Source: JANXVY01 sp040080145
Lineage (GTDB): Bacteria > Pseudomonadota > Alphaproteobacteria > Rhizobiales > Hyphomicrobiaceae
NCBI GenBank assembly: GCA_040080145.1
Contig: JBEBJA010000004.1
Location: forward strand, 29,576-93,575
DNA length: 64,000 nucleotides
Reading direction: 5' to 3'
Both the position numbers and the translations under genes were made by a program. This document shows positions 24,750 through 33,932 of the stretch, one piece after another (the stretch's first letter is position 1; each line of letters opens with the position of its first letter). A model generated the notes under the pieces. That model saw only the letters and a program-made list of their open reading frames with translations, ran no database searches and was not told the DNA's origin.

Positions 24750-26157
24750 GTCCATCCGCACCTGGGCCGCATTCGTCTTCATTTTGGCCGTTCCGCCGGT
24801 GACGTTAGCGCAAACTCCGGCCCGCCTTGAGCAGGCGGCAGCCGCTGGCGATGCGGAGGCACAATATCAATTGGCCGCACTTTACCGGACTGGTAAAAAC
24901 TCCGCCAAGGACGATGCGCTGGCATTCAAGTGGATGAAGGCCGCAGCCGAGAAGGGACACAAGAAGGCCCAGTTTAATCTGGGCACGATGTACCTCGCGG
25001 GTCGAGGCGTCGGCAGCGACGTGGCGGCGGGGCAGGCATGGTTGCGCAAGGCAGCAGCGCAAGGCCATGAAGAGGCGACGCGGTTGCTGCTGGAAACGCA
25101 GACAGTGATCGCAAAACCGCCGGGTCCGGTCGCAGCAGAACCCGGAAAACTCAAAGGCGTCGCGCCCACTCCTGCAAAGCCCGTTGCGGTGGTAGCGCCT
25201 CCCCCTGACGCAGGACGTCCGGCAATACTGGATGCAGCGGTGCGCGGCCAGACCGACGCAATAAAAGCCCTCGTTGGTGCAGGCCGCTCCGTGGGTGTGA
25301 CGGACGAGGCCGGGAACAGTGCCTTGGCACTGGCAGCGATGGCGGGCAAGCCCGCTGCGATGACCGTGCTGATCCAAGCAGGCGCAAAGCTGGACGCTCA
25401 AAACGAGGCAGGCGAGACGGCATTGATCCTGGCGGCATCCAAGGGGCATGGTGAAGCGGTCGCGTTACTCCTGACCAAAGGCGCGGCGCAAAACATCGTG
25501 GATCGCAAAGGCGCTGACGCACTGACGCGCGCACTTCGCGGATGTCATGCCGCAGCGGCAAAGCCATTGATCGGCGCGATGAACCCAGCTGGGAGGCAAC
25601 CCAGCCATCTGCTCACCGCGGCAGCGGCGTGTCCAGGCGAGGTTGTATCTCAAATGACCGCTAACGGCTGGCCCGCCGGTTCCATCGACAGCACTGGACG
25701 GACCGCATTATGGGTCGCTGCCGACCGTGGAAATCTGCCGGCGGTAACGGCGCTGCTCGCGGCACGCGCCGACCCGGCAATTGCGGACCGGGACGGACAG
25801 ACGCCTCTGTTGCGCGCACTCGAGAACCGGCACAGGGAAATAGGGCTGAAGTTGATTGCCATCGAGAAAGATATCAATCGCCAAACTTCGGCTGGTAATA
25901 CCGCGCTGATACTAGCAGCAGGCAGCGGATCAACCGAACTCGTCAAAGGCCTTCTTGCCGCAAACGCTCAAATCAACGTGAAAAACAAGCTCGGCAACAC
26001 GGCCCTGATGATTGCCGCGCGCGACGGCCATGCCGACCTCGCAAAGCTCCTTGTGACCGCAGGCGCCGACCGGGGACTGCGCAACCAGCGCCGGGAGCAA
26101 GCCGCCGACGTCGCCATGGCCGCCGGCCATTCAGCAATCCAAGACCTGTTACGCTAG
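24736..26157 (+). CDS. Exported Sel1- and ankyrin-repeat protein, module B
   Basis: 473 aa with signal peptide (cleavage near TLA-QT). Two Sel1-like repeats occupy about residues 30-110, with cores AEAQYQLAALYRTGK and AQFNLGTMYLAGRGV. A Pro/Ala linker follows, then eight or so ankyrin repeats (about 155-473) ending AADVAMAAGHSAIQDLLR. The module A copy lacks the Sel1 part. It probably acts in the periplasm as a scaffold or chaperone for the cytochromes. The 14-nt overlap with the flavoprotein gene implies coupled translation, though one product is cytoplasmic-facing and the other exported. Confidence 0.9.
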   Translation: MAPLKSIRTWAAFVFILAVPPVTLAQTPARLEQAAAAGDAEAQYQLAALYRTGKNSAKDDALAFKWMKAAAEKGHKKAQFNLGTMYLAGRGVGSDVAAGQAWLRKAAAQGHEEATRLLLETQTVIAKPPGPVAAEPGKLKGVAPTPAKPVAVVAPPPDAGRPAILDAAVRGQTDAIKALVGAGRSVGVTDEAGNSALALAAMAGKPAAMTVLIQAGAKLDAQNEAGETALILAASKGHGEAVALLLTKGAAQNIVDRKGADALTRALRGCHAAAAKPLIGAMNPAGRQPSHLLTAAAACPGEVVSQMTANGWPAGSIDSTGRTALWVAADRGNLPAVTALLAARADPAIADRDGQTPLLRALENRHREIGLKLIAIEKDINRQTSAGNTALILAAGSGSTELVKGLLAANAQINVKNKLGNTALMIAARDGHADLAKLLVTAGADRGLRNQRREQAADVAMAAGHSAIQDLLR

Positions 26158-26418
26158 TGCAGTCGTAGCTATGCCGCGCTCGAACCTGCGGGGCATAGAT
26201 TGCCCGACACGCGAGCGCCACACACAAAAATCCAGCCCCAAACTGGGTGGCTTGGGACTGGAAGCGCTCGGGGAAATCGACTCCACCACGGGGCGATGGA
26301 GTTTTACGCATACCTGAATGGGGCAGCTCATCCCGGCGGACCAGCTCAGGGGGGAAGCTAAGCGGGTCAATTGCATTAGCCGGCACGCGCAACGATCTGA
26401 CCAGACTCGGAAAATACC

Positions 26419-26521
26419 TAGAGTGCTTCCGGAAAAGTGGGAACCGGTTTTCCGAAAAGAAGCACGACCAAACAGAGGCTTAGGGGCCGACTTTGATTCC
26501 ATTTAAGTCAGACGGACCCTA
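26419..26521. repeat. Dispersed palindromic intergenic element, copy 2
   Basis: It is nearly identical to the element after the module A ankyrin gene but without the nested CCCCCGCGAAGGCGGGGG insertion. It contains CCGGAAAAGTGGGAACCGGT and ends in the GGCCGACTTTGATTCCATTT / AAGTCAGACGGACCC fold-back. The 260 bases before it, back to the ankyrin stop, show nothing else clear. Confidence 0.8.
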
Positions 26522-26572
26522 GCCCAGGATTAGAAACCCGTCTGCCAGAAACCAGATACCCGCCGTGTCAAA

Positions 26573-26845
26573 TCAGTTGCCCTTCAAACCGGCCAGCTCT
26601 GCCGTGATCTTCGACCAAGTCTGAGCGCTGACCGCCGTGCGCGGGATCACGTCACCAGCATTTACGCTATTCAGTATCCCTGCGGTTCGGACACCGCGAT
26701 CAAGGTGGGCGAGATCGAGATACTCGGCTCCATTCGCCAATCCTGATGCCACGTCGGCTGAACTGACTTTGGCAACCTCGTCATCCGTCAGTAGCTTCAA
26801 GATCGTGTCGCGCGCAGATAAATCTGTTGCTGTTCTCTCAGACAT
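26573..26845 (-). CDS. Small hypothetical protein
   Basis: 90 aa from the ATG with AGGGA about 8 nt upstream; the longer reading lacks a ribosome site. It is soluble and mostly helical, with no cysteine, and begins MSERTATDLSARD. No family is recognised. It sits alone at the edge of the stress-gene stretch, with a GGAAACTACTCAG motif on its strand about 235 bp upstream. Confidence 0.6.
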   Translation of the reverse strand: MSERTATDLSARDTILKLLTDDEVAKVSSADVASGLANGAEYLDLAHLDRGVRTAGILNSVNAGDVIPRTAVSAQTWSKITAELAGLKGN

Positions 26846-26957
26846 GGATTTTTCCCTGGGGGGCAAATTGGGGGCCAAAAAATGTTGATGACAGTCGACG
26901 TACGACCCCACCCACTCAATCCACTATCGTCAAGAATTGACCGTTTCAGAAAGGCTC

Positions 26958-26970
26958 GGAAACTACTCAG
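26958..26970 (+). promoter_or_regulatory. GGAAACTACTCAG motif, site 1
   Basis: It is the first of several near-identical copies in this region and lies in the 325-bp gap between the small hypothetical gene and the small membrane-protein gene. A second copy on the other strand at 27079-27091 faces it, forming a 13-bp inverted pair. Its function (promoter or operator) is unknown. Confidence 0.55.
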
Positions 26971-27078
26971 TCGAGTTAGCCGCCGAACGGAACGCCATAA
27001 CTTCCATCAGACCTAGATCCAATAAGCGCTGGACACCAACCAAGTCCCAAGGTGCGCACCACCGATCCCGCTTATCCC

Positions 27079-27091
27079 CTGAGTAGTTTCC
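27079..27091 (-). promoter_or_regulatory. GGAAACTACTCAG motif, site 2
   Basis: It is an exact 13-base match on the reverse strand to site 1 and lies about 80 bp before the small membrane-protein gene. Apart from these two sites, the 26846-27170 gap shows nothing coding. Confidence 0.55.
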
Positions 27092-27170
27092 GGCCCTCGC
27101 TCCCCATTCAGGCATGGGTTACGATCTTTGCTGACGGTAATGCTAACTCAATTTAACAGAAAGAACGAAT

Positions 27171-27359
27171 ATGGACCTCCAACAAGTCGTTATCATGCTC
27201 ATCGTGGTCGGGGTCCTTCTGTGGCTCGTCAATAACTACATTCCGATGGACGGCAAAATAAAGTCCATCCTCAACGGCGTTGTCATTGTTGTTGTTGTTA
27301 TTTGGCTGCTGCAGGCCTTTGGACTCCTGGGATCGCTCAACAACATCAAAATTCGCTAA
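27171..27359 (+). CDS. Small two-helix membrane protein, Thivi_2564-like
   Basis: 62 aa. Two hydrophobic helices (about 6-24 and 34-54) flank a short NNYIPMDGKIKS loop. The pattern LLWLVNNYIPMDGKIKxILNxVV is typical of the Thivi_2564 family of small membrane proteins often found near stress genes. The molecular role is unknown. The next 130 bp contain a short direct repeat (AGCTCAGAAAGCAAA twice) and no gene. Confidence 0.75.
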   Translation: MDLQQVVIMLIVVGVLLWLVNNYIPMDGKIKSILNGVVIVVVVIWLLQAFGLLGSLNNIKIR

Positions 27360-27487
27360 GCTCAGAAAGCAAAAAGCTCAGAAAGCAAACGAACAGAAAC
27401 AAGAACGCGTCCGCGCCAGCCAATTCCACGGCGGCGCGGCGATTGTTCGCGCGATTTCATGCCAATCAGTCAAGGCGCCGGGCCCGG

Positions 27488-28207
27488 TCAGTGCACCAGC
27501 GACGTATCGTAGATGCCACGCATCGCAATCACCGGCTCATATGCCGGACTGTCCTTAATTTTCTGGATAGTCAAATCCAAGTAAATCCGCTGCTCGGCCC
27601 AGTCTATTCTTTTGACATGGCTCGTGCCGGTCAAAACAAGGTTGCTTGGCAACCAACTGTTGGTTTCAACGACGATGTCGCGGATTCTCCAATCGGTACC
27701 GTCGATGAGGAAGTCTTCAGCTTGCCCCAATTCACCATCCACCGTGTGCATGTGATACCCGGTGACGGCGACGCTGCTGCGCAGGTGGCAATCGGGGTCA
27801 GCCGGAAGCCGGGCCGTCTCACTTGGCGGATTTGGCACGGCATAAGGGACCGCAATGGCGTTGCTCACGGGAAACATATCGCCGCCCCAATATGGCTCCC
27901 AACCATAGTGACCAAAAAGGGCAGCCTCCATCTTGCGTGAAACCGGCAAATGCGCACCTTCGTCAGGACTGTCCTCGACCTGGCGCTTGGTCAGATTGAC
28001 GGGAAACAGGCGATTGACGCGGTCTGGCTGTCCAAGAACCGACAGCGGCAGTAACACCACACGGCCGGGCAACCAGCTTCCGGTGTCGACGACGAGCCAG
28101 CGCACCATCCAGCTCTGGTCATCAAACAGCACGTCGCTGACAATACCCACCTCGCCGTCGGTGGCTTTGATGGTGGATCCCACTAGTTCAGAGGCGTTCC
28201 ACAACAT
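27488..28207 (-). CDS. Double PRC-barrel domain protein
   Basis: 239 aa, cytoplasmic. The first PRC-barrel is at about residues 1-75 (LVGSTIKATDGEVGIVSDVLFDD, then RWLVVDTGSWLPGR) and the second at about 130-215 (GYHMHTVDGELGQAEDFLID, then DIVVETNSWLPS). PRC-barrels are small beta-barrels that bind RNA, photosystem or other partners. This duplicated form is widespread in Hyphomicrobiales near general-stress genes. It is followed on the same side by the HPF-like gene. Confidence 0.85.
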   Translation of the reverse strand: MLWNASELVGSTIKATDGEVGIVSDVLFDDQSWMVRWLVVDTGSWLPGRVVLLPLSVLGQPDRVNRLFPVNLTKRQVEDSPDEGAHLPVSRKMEAALFGHYGWEPYWGGDMFPVSNAIAVPYAVPNPPSETARLPADPDCHLRSSVAVTGYHMHTVDGELGQAEDFLIDGTDWRIRDIVVETNSWLPSNLVLTGTSHVKRIDWAEQRIYLDLTIQKIKDSPAYEPVIAMRGIYDTSLVH

Positions 28208-28238
28208 GATCTGTTCTTTCAGCTGGAGTTAAGAGCAA

Positions 28239-28574
28239 TTACTGTTGGTCGCGCCGTCCTGAGAGCGTGCCTTCGCGTCCCACGCTACTTTCGACCGAGC
28301 GCTTCAATTTTGCAGCAGCTCCCTTGATGGCCTGCTCAAACGTCGGCGCAGAATCGCTGACGGCAGTTGGCTGCTGCCCGTTCAAGTGGGCTTCCATCAT
28401 GCAGTCCTTGTCACTCCCGCCGCCCTTATGACCGTTCAGGTCCTTGAGATGCACTTCGACACCTGAAATGCGATCGCTGAACCGGTTCAAAGCGTGCGCG
28501 ACGATCCCACTGATATGCTCATCGAGCCCTTCGGCGCCTTTGATCTGGCTGTCGATCCGGACATTGATTTTCAT
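28239..28574 (-). CDS. HPF/RaiA-type ribosome-associated protein
   Basis: 111 aa from the ATG with AGGGG 5 nt upstream. It begins MKINVRIDSQIKGAEGLDEH and contains RFSDRISGVEVHLKDLNGHKGG, as in the S30AE/sigma54-modulation fold that binds and hibernates ribosomes. Its acidic and basic pattern is close to stand-alone HPF-like proteins found in stress clusters. It lacks the long C-terminal dimerisation domain of HPF-long. Confidence 0.75.
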   Translation of the reverse strand: MKINVRIDSQIKGAEGLDEHISGIVAHALNRFSDRISGVEVHLKDLNGHKGGGSDKDCMMEAHLNGQQPTAVSDSAPTFEQAIKGAAAKLKRSVESSVGREGTLSGRRDQQ

Positions 28575-28667
28575 GAAGACCCCTTCTGTGCCCGCCTGAC
28601 GCGGTGAATGTGGCGCATCAGGGAACCAACGCACCAAAGGTCTGCAAGTTCAGCCGCAGCAAGGTGC

Positions 28668-28680
28668 GGAATCTACTCAG
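28668..28680 (+). promoter_or_regulatory. GGAATCTACTCAG motif, site 3
   Basis: It has one mismatch to sites 1 and 2. It lies between the HPF-like start and the stop of the hybrid kinase, followed by TCGATT (site 1 is followed by TCGAGT). Confidence 0.45.
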
Positions 28681-28690
28681 TCGATTGCTG

Positions 28691-31600
28691 TCAGCCCTGA
28701 TGATCACCGATGCGCAGCGGGGCTGGACCAGACAATGGCAAATGCTCGTCAGGTGGCGCAGCACCACTCGTTGCGGCCACGGCAAGCCGGGCAAGTGCTG
28801 GCAGCGACTTCGACCCCGTCTTCTTCATGATCAGGGCGCGATGATTTTCAACGGTGCGTTGACTGATGCCAAGATCGGCGGCGATATTTTTGCTCGCATG
28901 CCCGGCAAGCACCATTTCCATGATCTGCCGCTGCCGCTTCGTGAGCGCCGCGATGTGGGACGCAGCGGCCTCGCGCCATTCGAGTGCCTTGTTGGTGTCG
29001 CGCGACTGCTCTAAAGCCCGCTCAACGACGGCCAATAGATCTGCGCTATTGACAGGCTTTTCCAGAAAGTCAGATGCGCCGGCCTTCATGGCATCAACCG
29101 CCATCGGCACGTCGCTGTTGCCGGTGATCATGATTGCAGGCAGCACATCGCCCCGCTCGCGCAGGCGATGCAGCAGCTCTAACCCGGTCATCCCAGGCAG
29201 ATAGGCATCAATCAACAGACATCCGCCGCGCCCGGATTGATAGGCGGCAAGGAACGCCTCGCAACTGGGATACGTCTCCACCGTGTGCCCAGCATCCTCC
29301 AGCAGCGCACGGTATCCCTCGCATATCGTATTGTCGTCATCGACAGCATATATGACCTCACCTGCCGTGGATTTCACCGGTATGGCGCGCGCGGCGGCAT
29401 GCACCTCGAACGCCTTGACGGGTTGGTTGAGCAGCCGTTGGATCGTCGCCATCAGCAACTTCGGCTTCACGGGCTTATTCAGCTGCACGCAATCTTGTAC
29501 TTTGACCTCGCGCATTGTCTCGGTCGAAATGTCGCCCGTCATAATGATGACCGGCAACTGACGGCGCAGCAATCCACGAAGTTTCGCAGTGAGCTGCAAG
29601 CCATTCATCGACCGGGGCAGATTAAAGTCGGCGAGCAGCAGCTCGGGTTTGATCCGGCCCTCAGCCACCTGTTCCAGCGCTTCGATGCCGTCGCGCGCGG
29701 TCGCCACATCATGCCCCTCTGCTCTGAGGAGAAGTTCGGCCAGCTCACGCACATCCGGGTCATCCTCGACAACAAGAATGGAGCCGGCCCGGTTCGGCCC
29801 ATCGCCCGGTGACAGGTCTGGCAGTAGCTCATCCAGTTTGACGTTTTGCCCGCTGATGTCGGCCGGGATCATGATCTCGATGGCAAACACCGATCCCTTG
29901 CCGAGTTTCGAGCGAACCTGAATCTTGTGATCGAGCAGCCGCGTCAGACGCTGCACGATGGAAAGTCCAAGACCCAGCCCGCGATTGCGTTCCCGCGCGA
30001 CGTTGTCGAGCTGGTGATACTCCATGAAAATGGCTTGCAGTTCGTCGTCCGGAATGCCGATGCCGGTGTCCCAGATCTCGATGCTGATGACAGCCCCTTT
30101 CCGCAGGCAGCCAAGCAGCACCTTACCGCGCTTGGTGTACTTGAATGCATTCGACAGCAGGTTGCGGATCATCTGTTCAAGCAGGCGCCGGTCGCTATAA
30201 ACCAGCAAGTGGCTAGGCACGACGCGCAGCGTGATCTGCTTTGCTTCTGCAAAATAAGCAAACTCGTCGCGCAGCCGCTCAAGCACTTCGTTGATCGGAA
30301 AAGTCGTCATCGCAGGCTGGACGACCCCAGCCTCGATCTGATTGATGTCAAGAAGCGTGTTCAGCATGCCCGACATGGCACCAAGTGTTTCGCCAAGCCG
30401 CACGATGAACTTCGCCGGCTTCTCCTCCTTCACCGACCGCGCCAGCAGCGCTTGAATGAGAGTCAGTGTTTGCAGCGGCTGGCGAAGATCGTGGCTCGCG
30501 GCAGCAAGAAAGCGCGTCTTGGCAATGTTGGCCTGATCGGCTTCGAACTTTGCCTCCTCAAGTGCTTTCCGGATTGCCTTGCGCTCTGATATGTCAGCGA
30601 AGGTGATGACGACGCCTTCCACTTGGTTGTCATTTGTCCGGTAGGGCAGTATCCGGCGTATGAACCAGACGCCGCTTCGCGTTTCAATTTCCCGCTCGAC
30701 CACGACGAGGGTTTTCAACACACCCTCCGCATCAGAGGTCAGTTCGCTATCGGCCGATAGAGAATTCAGGTCCGCCAGCGGCCGCCCGATATCTCCCGGG
30801 ATCACATTGAACAGCGACCGGGTTGCCGGCGTGAAAAACCGGATGTTGAGGTCCTTATCCAGAAACAGAGTCGCTAGATCAGTGCTGTACAAAATGTTTT
30901 GCAGATCGTTCGCAGTCGTCCGCTGCCGGTCGAGCGTTTCCTGAAGCTGGATGTTAAGCGCGGTCAGCTCTTCGTTGAGCGATTGCAGCTCTTCCTTGGA
31001 CGTCAGCAGCTCTTCGTTCGTCGACTGAAATTCCTCGTTGACCGACAACGCCTCTTCGTTGATCGCCTTCTGCTCCTCGGCCGAAATTTCCAGGTTGTGG
31101 ATGGCCCCTTGCAGCTCCGTTCGTGTGGCCTCTAGTTCATGCTCAAGCTCGACAACCCTGTCCAGATCGAGCGGCGCATTCGTGCCAACCCGCTTGGCAT
31201 CAACCTGTGGTCCCTCGATGAAGCAGATCAGCATGAGCGCGTCGCCCTCGGCCGGCACCGGTTGGACGCTGATGTCGAACGACACCGTAACGCCGTCACG
31301 CTCGATCTGCCCACCCGGCACCAAAACGGTCTTGCCGCCTTGGCTGGCTTGCTGGATCCCGGACCTGAGTTTCGTCCGCAAGCCCCCGGCTGCCATCGCC
31401 AGCAAGTCCTGCGTCGGTGTGCCTTGCGCAACCCGAAGGTACCGGTGCGTCGGCCCGACCGAATACAGGCAGTCGTGCTTGGCATTGATGAGTACGGCAG
31501 CAGGCGCATAGGAATCGAGCACCAAGCGGCGGCAAAGGTCGGCAAGGGCTGCCTGTCGCGACGGCGCTTGAGCCGTTCCCGAACGCGGCGGCGTTCTGAC

Positions 31601-33145
31601 AAACTCGTTCACGGCACGGCCGGCAGCGTACTCGTGCAATCGCGAGCGGCCAACGCTGCGATAAAGCCGGTCAGCCTTTGACACGATTTCAAACCGGCCA
31701 TCAATCGAACCAGCCGTTTCAGCGCTGCCAAGCAGCAAGATGCCGCCCTGACGGAGCGCGAAATGAAACAGCGAAATGACTTTGGTCTGTGCTTCCGGAC
31801 CAAGATAGATCAGCAGGTTGCGGCATGAAACGAGGTCAAGGCGCGAGAATGGCGGATCGGCCAGCACATCCTGGACCGTGAACACAACAGCCGCGCGCAA
31901 TTCCGGCGACACCTTAAAGGCATGATCCTCATGCGAAAAAAACCGGGCGAGCCGCGCTTGCGAAACGTCGGTCGCAATGCTTTCGGGATAGAGGCCTTCA
32001 CGCGCCACTGCAATCGCGTCGGGATCGACGTCCGAGGCAAACACTTGGAGCTTGATGTTGCGCTTCTCGGTGGTGATCTGTTCGCGAAACAGCATCGCCA
32101 GCGAGTAGGCTTCCTCGCCCGTACTGCACCCGGCAATCCAGATGCGCAGCGGTTGATCGAGCCGGTGATTGCGAACAAGATCGGGAATGACCGTGGTGGC
32201 AAGCGCATCAAAAACTTTCGGGTCGCGAAAGAAATTCGTCACATTGATGAGCAAATCCTTCGCGAGCAGTTCGAGCTCATCGGAATCGCTTTTCAGCAGC
32301 TCAAGATACCCAGCCTTGTTGGTGAGATGAATTGCGGCAAGCCCCATGCGCCGCTCAATCCGCCGTTGCAGCGTGCCGTGCTTGTAAAGCGTGAAATCAT
32401 GCGCCGTTTTAAGCCGCAGCAGGTCGACAATCTGCTTCAAGTCCGTCCCTTGATGAACGGATGGGGGCGGATGGAGCGGTCCTGATGCCATCAGTTCCGC
32501 GCGGAGAGAGGCCAATACCGCAGGAATTCCTGCCAACGGACAAACGCGATCCACCTTGCCGGTAGCAATCGCGCTGCGCGGCATGCCATCGTATCCAGCC
32601 TCCTCCGGCTTCTGCACGATGACGAACCCCGCCGCGTCCTTGATCGAGACAAGCCCAAGACTGCCGTCGGTTCCAGTACCCGATAAAACGATGCAAACGG
32701 CCCGGGCGCCGCAGTCTTCCGCCAGCGAGTGCAGCAGGTAATCAAACGGTAGCCGGGCACCGTGCCGCGCATTCGGCGTGACCAGATGCAGAGCCCCCTT
32801 CATAATGCTGATGTAGGCCCCCGGCGGAATGACATAGAGGTGATCGGGTTGAACGAGCATACCCTCAGCGGCCTGCACCACCCTCATTGAGGTATGGCTC
32901 GACAGCAGTTCGACCATCATGCTTTCGTGATTAGGGTCGAGATGTTGAACGAGGATGAAGGCAGCACCGTTGCCGTCTGCCAGCGCGTCAAGCAGCCGCT
33001 TGCAGGCATCGAGCCCACCTGCCGACGCACCGATTGCGGCAATCAGAAACTGGGCATGCAGAGACTTGGCATGCTCGGGATCATCGCCCTCAATTTCTAC
33101 GGACACCGCCGACTGCGCGGCCAGTCGGTTGCGGCTGGCTGGCAT
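28691..33145 (-). CDS. CheB-CheR-PAS-histidine kinase-REC-REC-LuxR hybrid regulator
   Basis: 1484 aa. CheB methylesterase domain, about 33-215 (S41, H68 and D160 as catalytic triad). CheR methyltransferase, about 235-500 (RRIERRMGL; SAM site AGCSTGEEAYS). Coiled coil, about 660-750, rich in NEEL. PAS, about 750-850. HisKA with H885 in ASHDLRQPL. HATPase, about 990-1095 (N999, GLGLGLSIVQRL). REC1 with D1173. REC2 with D1313. FixJ/LuxR HTH, about 1398-1455 (GISQRTVENHRALIMKK). Sensor, phosphorelay and DNA-binding output are thus in one chain; fusion of the HTH to the kinase is uncommon. No membrane helix is present, so it is cytosolic. A GGAAACTACTCAG motif lies about 140 bp upstream of its start on its own strand. 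Confidence 0.95.
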   Translation of the reverse strand: MPASRNRLAAQSAVSVEIEGDDPEHAKSLHAQFLIAAIGASAGGLDACKRLLDALADGNGAAFILVQHLDPNHESMMVELLSSHTSMRVVQAAEGMLVQPDHLYVIPPGAYISIMKGALHLVTPNARHGARLPFDYLLHSLAEDCGARAVCIVLSGTGTDGSLGLVSIKDAAGFVIVQKPEEAGYDGMPRSAIATGKVDRVCPLAGIPAVLASLRAELMASGPLHPPPSVHQGTDLKQIVDLLRLKTAHDFTLYKHGTLQRRIERRMGLAAIHLTNKAGYLELLKSDSDELELLAKDLLINVTNFFRDPKVFDALATTVIPDLVRNHRLDQPLRIWIAGCSTGEEAYSLAMLFREQITTEKRNIKLQVFASDVDPDAIAVAREGLYPESIATDVSQARLARFFSHEDHAFKVSPELRAAVVFTVQDVLADPPFSRLDLVSCRNLLIYLGPEAQTKVISLFHFALRQGGILLLGSAETAGSIDGRFEIVSKADRLYRSVGRSRLHEYAAGRAVNEFVRTPPRSGTAQAPSRQAALADLCRRLVLDSYAPAAVLINAKHDCLYSVGPTHRYLRVAQGTPTQDLLAMAAGGLRTKLRSGIQQASQGGKTVLVPGGQIERDGVTVSFDISVQPVPAEGDALMLICFIEGPQVDAKRVGTNAPLDLDRVVELEHELEATRTELQGAIHNLEISAEEQKAINEEALSVNEEFQSTNEELLTSKEELQSLNEELTALNIQLQETLDRQRTTANDLQNILYSTDLATLFLDKDLNIRFFTPATRSLFNVIPGDIGRPLADLNSLSADSELTSDAEGVLKTLVVVEREIETRSGVWFIRRILPYRTNDNQVEGVVITFADISERKAIRKALEEAKFEADQANIAKTRFLAAASHDLRQPLQTLTLIQALLARSVKEEKPAKFIVRLGETLGAMSGMLNTLLDINQIEAGVVQPAMTTFPINEVLERLRDEFAYFAEAKQITLRVVPSHLLVYSDRRLLEQMIRNLLSNAFKYTKRGKVLLGCLRKGAVISIEIWDTGIGIPDDELQAIFMEYHQLDNVARERNRGLGLGLSIVQRLTRLLDHKIQVRSKLGKGSVFAIEIMIPADISGQNVKLDELLPDLSPGDGPNRAGSILVVEDDPDVRELAELLLRAEGHDVATARDGIEALEQVAEGRIKPELLLADFNLPRSMNGLQLTAKLRGLLRRQLPVIIMTGDISTETMREVKVQDCVQLNKPVKPKLLMATIQRLLNQPVKAFEVHAAARAIPVKSTAGEVIYAVDDDNTICEGYRALLEDAGHTVETYPSCEAFLAAYQSGRGGCLLIDAYLPGMTGLELLHRLRERGDVLPAIMITGNSDVPMAVDAMKAGASDFLEKPVNSADLLAVVERALEQSRDTNKALEWREAAASHIAALTKRQRQIMEMVLAGHASKNIAADLGISQRTVENHRALIMKKTGSKSLPALARLAVAATSGAAPPDEHLPLSGPAPLRIGDHQG

Positions 33146-33287
33146 ATCACTTTGTCCTCAGTCCGCTGCAAACATAAGCTGCATGCCCAAATACTAGCAC
33201 AACAGTTAGAGCACCCAGAGACAAATGTAGCGTTGATTTAGCGCAATTTTCCGGCTGCGCTCCCCGCAGATCTGGAATTGGCTCAAT

Positions 33288-33300
33288 CTGAGTAGTTTCC
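33288..33300 (-). promoter_or_regulatory. GGAAACTACTCAG motif, site 4
   Basis: It is an exact copy of sites 1 and 2, pointing toward the hybrid kinase gene, in the gap between that gene and the divergent receiver gene. It could be a promoter element or a target of the kinase's own LuxR domain. Confidence 0.55.
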
Positions 33301-33423
33301 GACACTATTTTGCCGTTCGGCGACTATCTATCGTTCAATGCTAGAATGTGCCTAAATCCATAACAACGATTACTGACATAACGGCGGTTGCCGGAACCGG
33401 TTTGGGCCGGAATTGGAGCAGAA

Positions 33424-33840
33424 ATGATGAATCCGGCAAGCAACATGGATCCGGTGCCGGCATGGAAGATCGGAGACGCTCCTGGCGAACGCCTGCGCAT
33501 TTTGGTGGTAGAAGATGATTTCCTGATCGGCATGTTGCTGGCCGACATGCTCGAGATGATGGGGCATGAAGTTTGCGCCACCGAAGCCACCGAGGCAGGT
33601 GCGATTGCCGCCGCCGCAAAATGCCATCCAAACATGATGATCATAGATGCCCAATTAAGAGAGGGCAGCGGGATTTCAGCCGTCGACGAAATACTTCGCG
33701 TCCGCGCCGTGCCCTACATTTTTGTCACCGGCGATATCCGTGGCGTTTTGCAAATGCGCCCCGACGCGATTGTGGTCGAAAAGCCGTTCACAGAAAGCTG
33801 CCTTATCTCCGCCATGCATCGTGCACGCGCACGGATTTGA
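33424..33840 (+). CDS. Single-domain response regulator
   Basis: 138 aa from the ATG with GGAG 6 nt upstream. A receiver domain covers about residues 24-135: RILVVEDDFLIGMLL with the acidic pair, phospho-acceptor Asp in MMIIDAQL, the Thr of FVTGD and the Lys of VVEKPF. There is no output domain. It is divergent from the hybrid kinase and plausibly shuttles phosphate to or from it, as in CheB/R-linked stress relays. Confidence 0.9.
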   Translation: MMNPASNMDPVPAWKIGDAPGERLRILVVEDDFLIGMLLADMLEMMGHEVCATEATEAGAIAAAAKCHPNMMIIDAQLREGSGISAVDEILRVRAVPYIFVTGDIRGVLQMRPDAIVVEKPFTESCLISAMHRARARI

Positions 33841-33869
33841 GATTGAAAAAGTATCTGAAAAAATACCTG

Positions 33870-33916
33870 GCATAATTCAGCCGCGAGATCGGAGTGATCT
33901 CGCGGCTGAATTATGC
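33870..33916. terminator. Bidirectional terminator-like hairpin
   Basis: It is a perfect 21-bp inverted repeat with a 5-nt GGAGT loop, its arm being CATAATTCAGCCGCGAGATC plus one flanking G. It sits between the convergent receiver and BA14K genes. It lacks a long T-run but has an AAT/ATT base on both sides. Confidence 0.8.
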
Positions 33917-33932
33917 ATGCGCGTCTTTGTTG

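Noticed and set aside
27302..27940. 212-codon rightward reading across the double PRC-barrel gene
   Set aside because: It is opposite a well-supported gene and has no domain or ribosome site.
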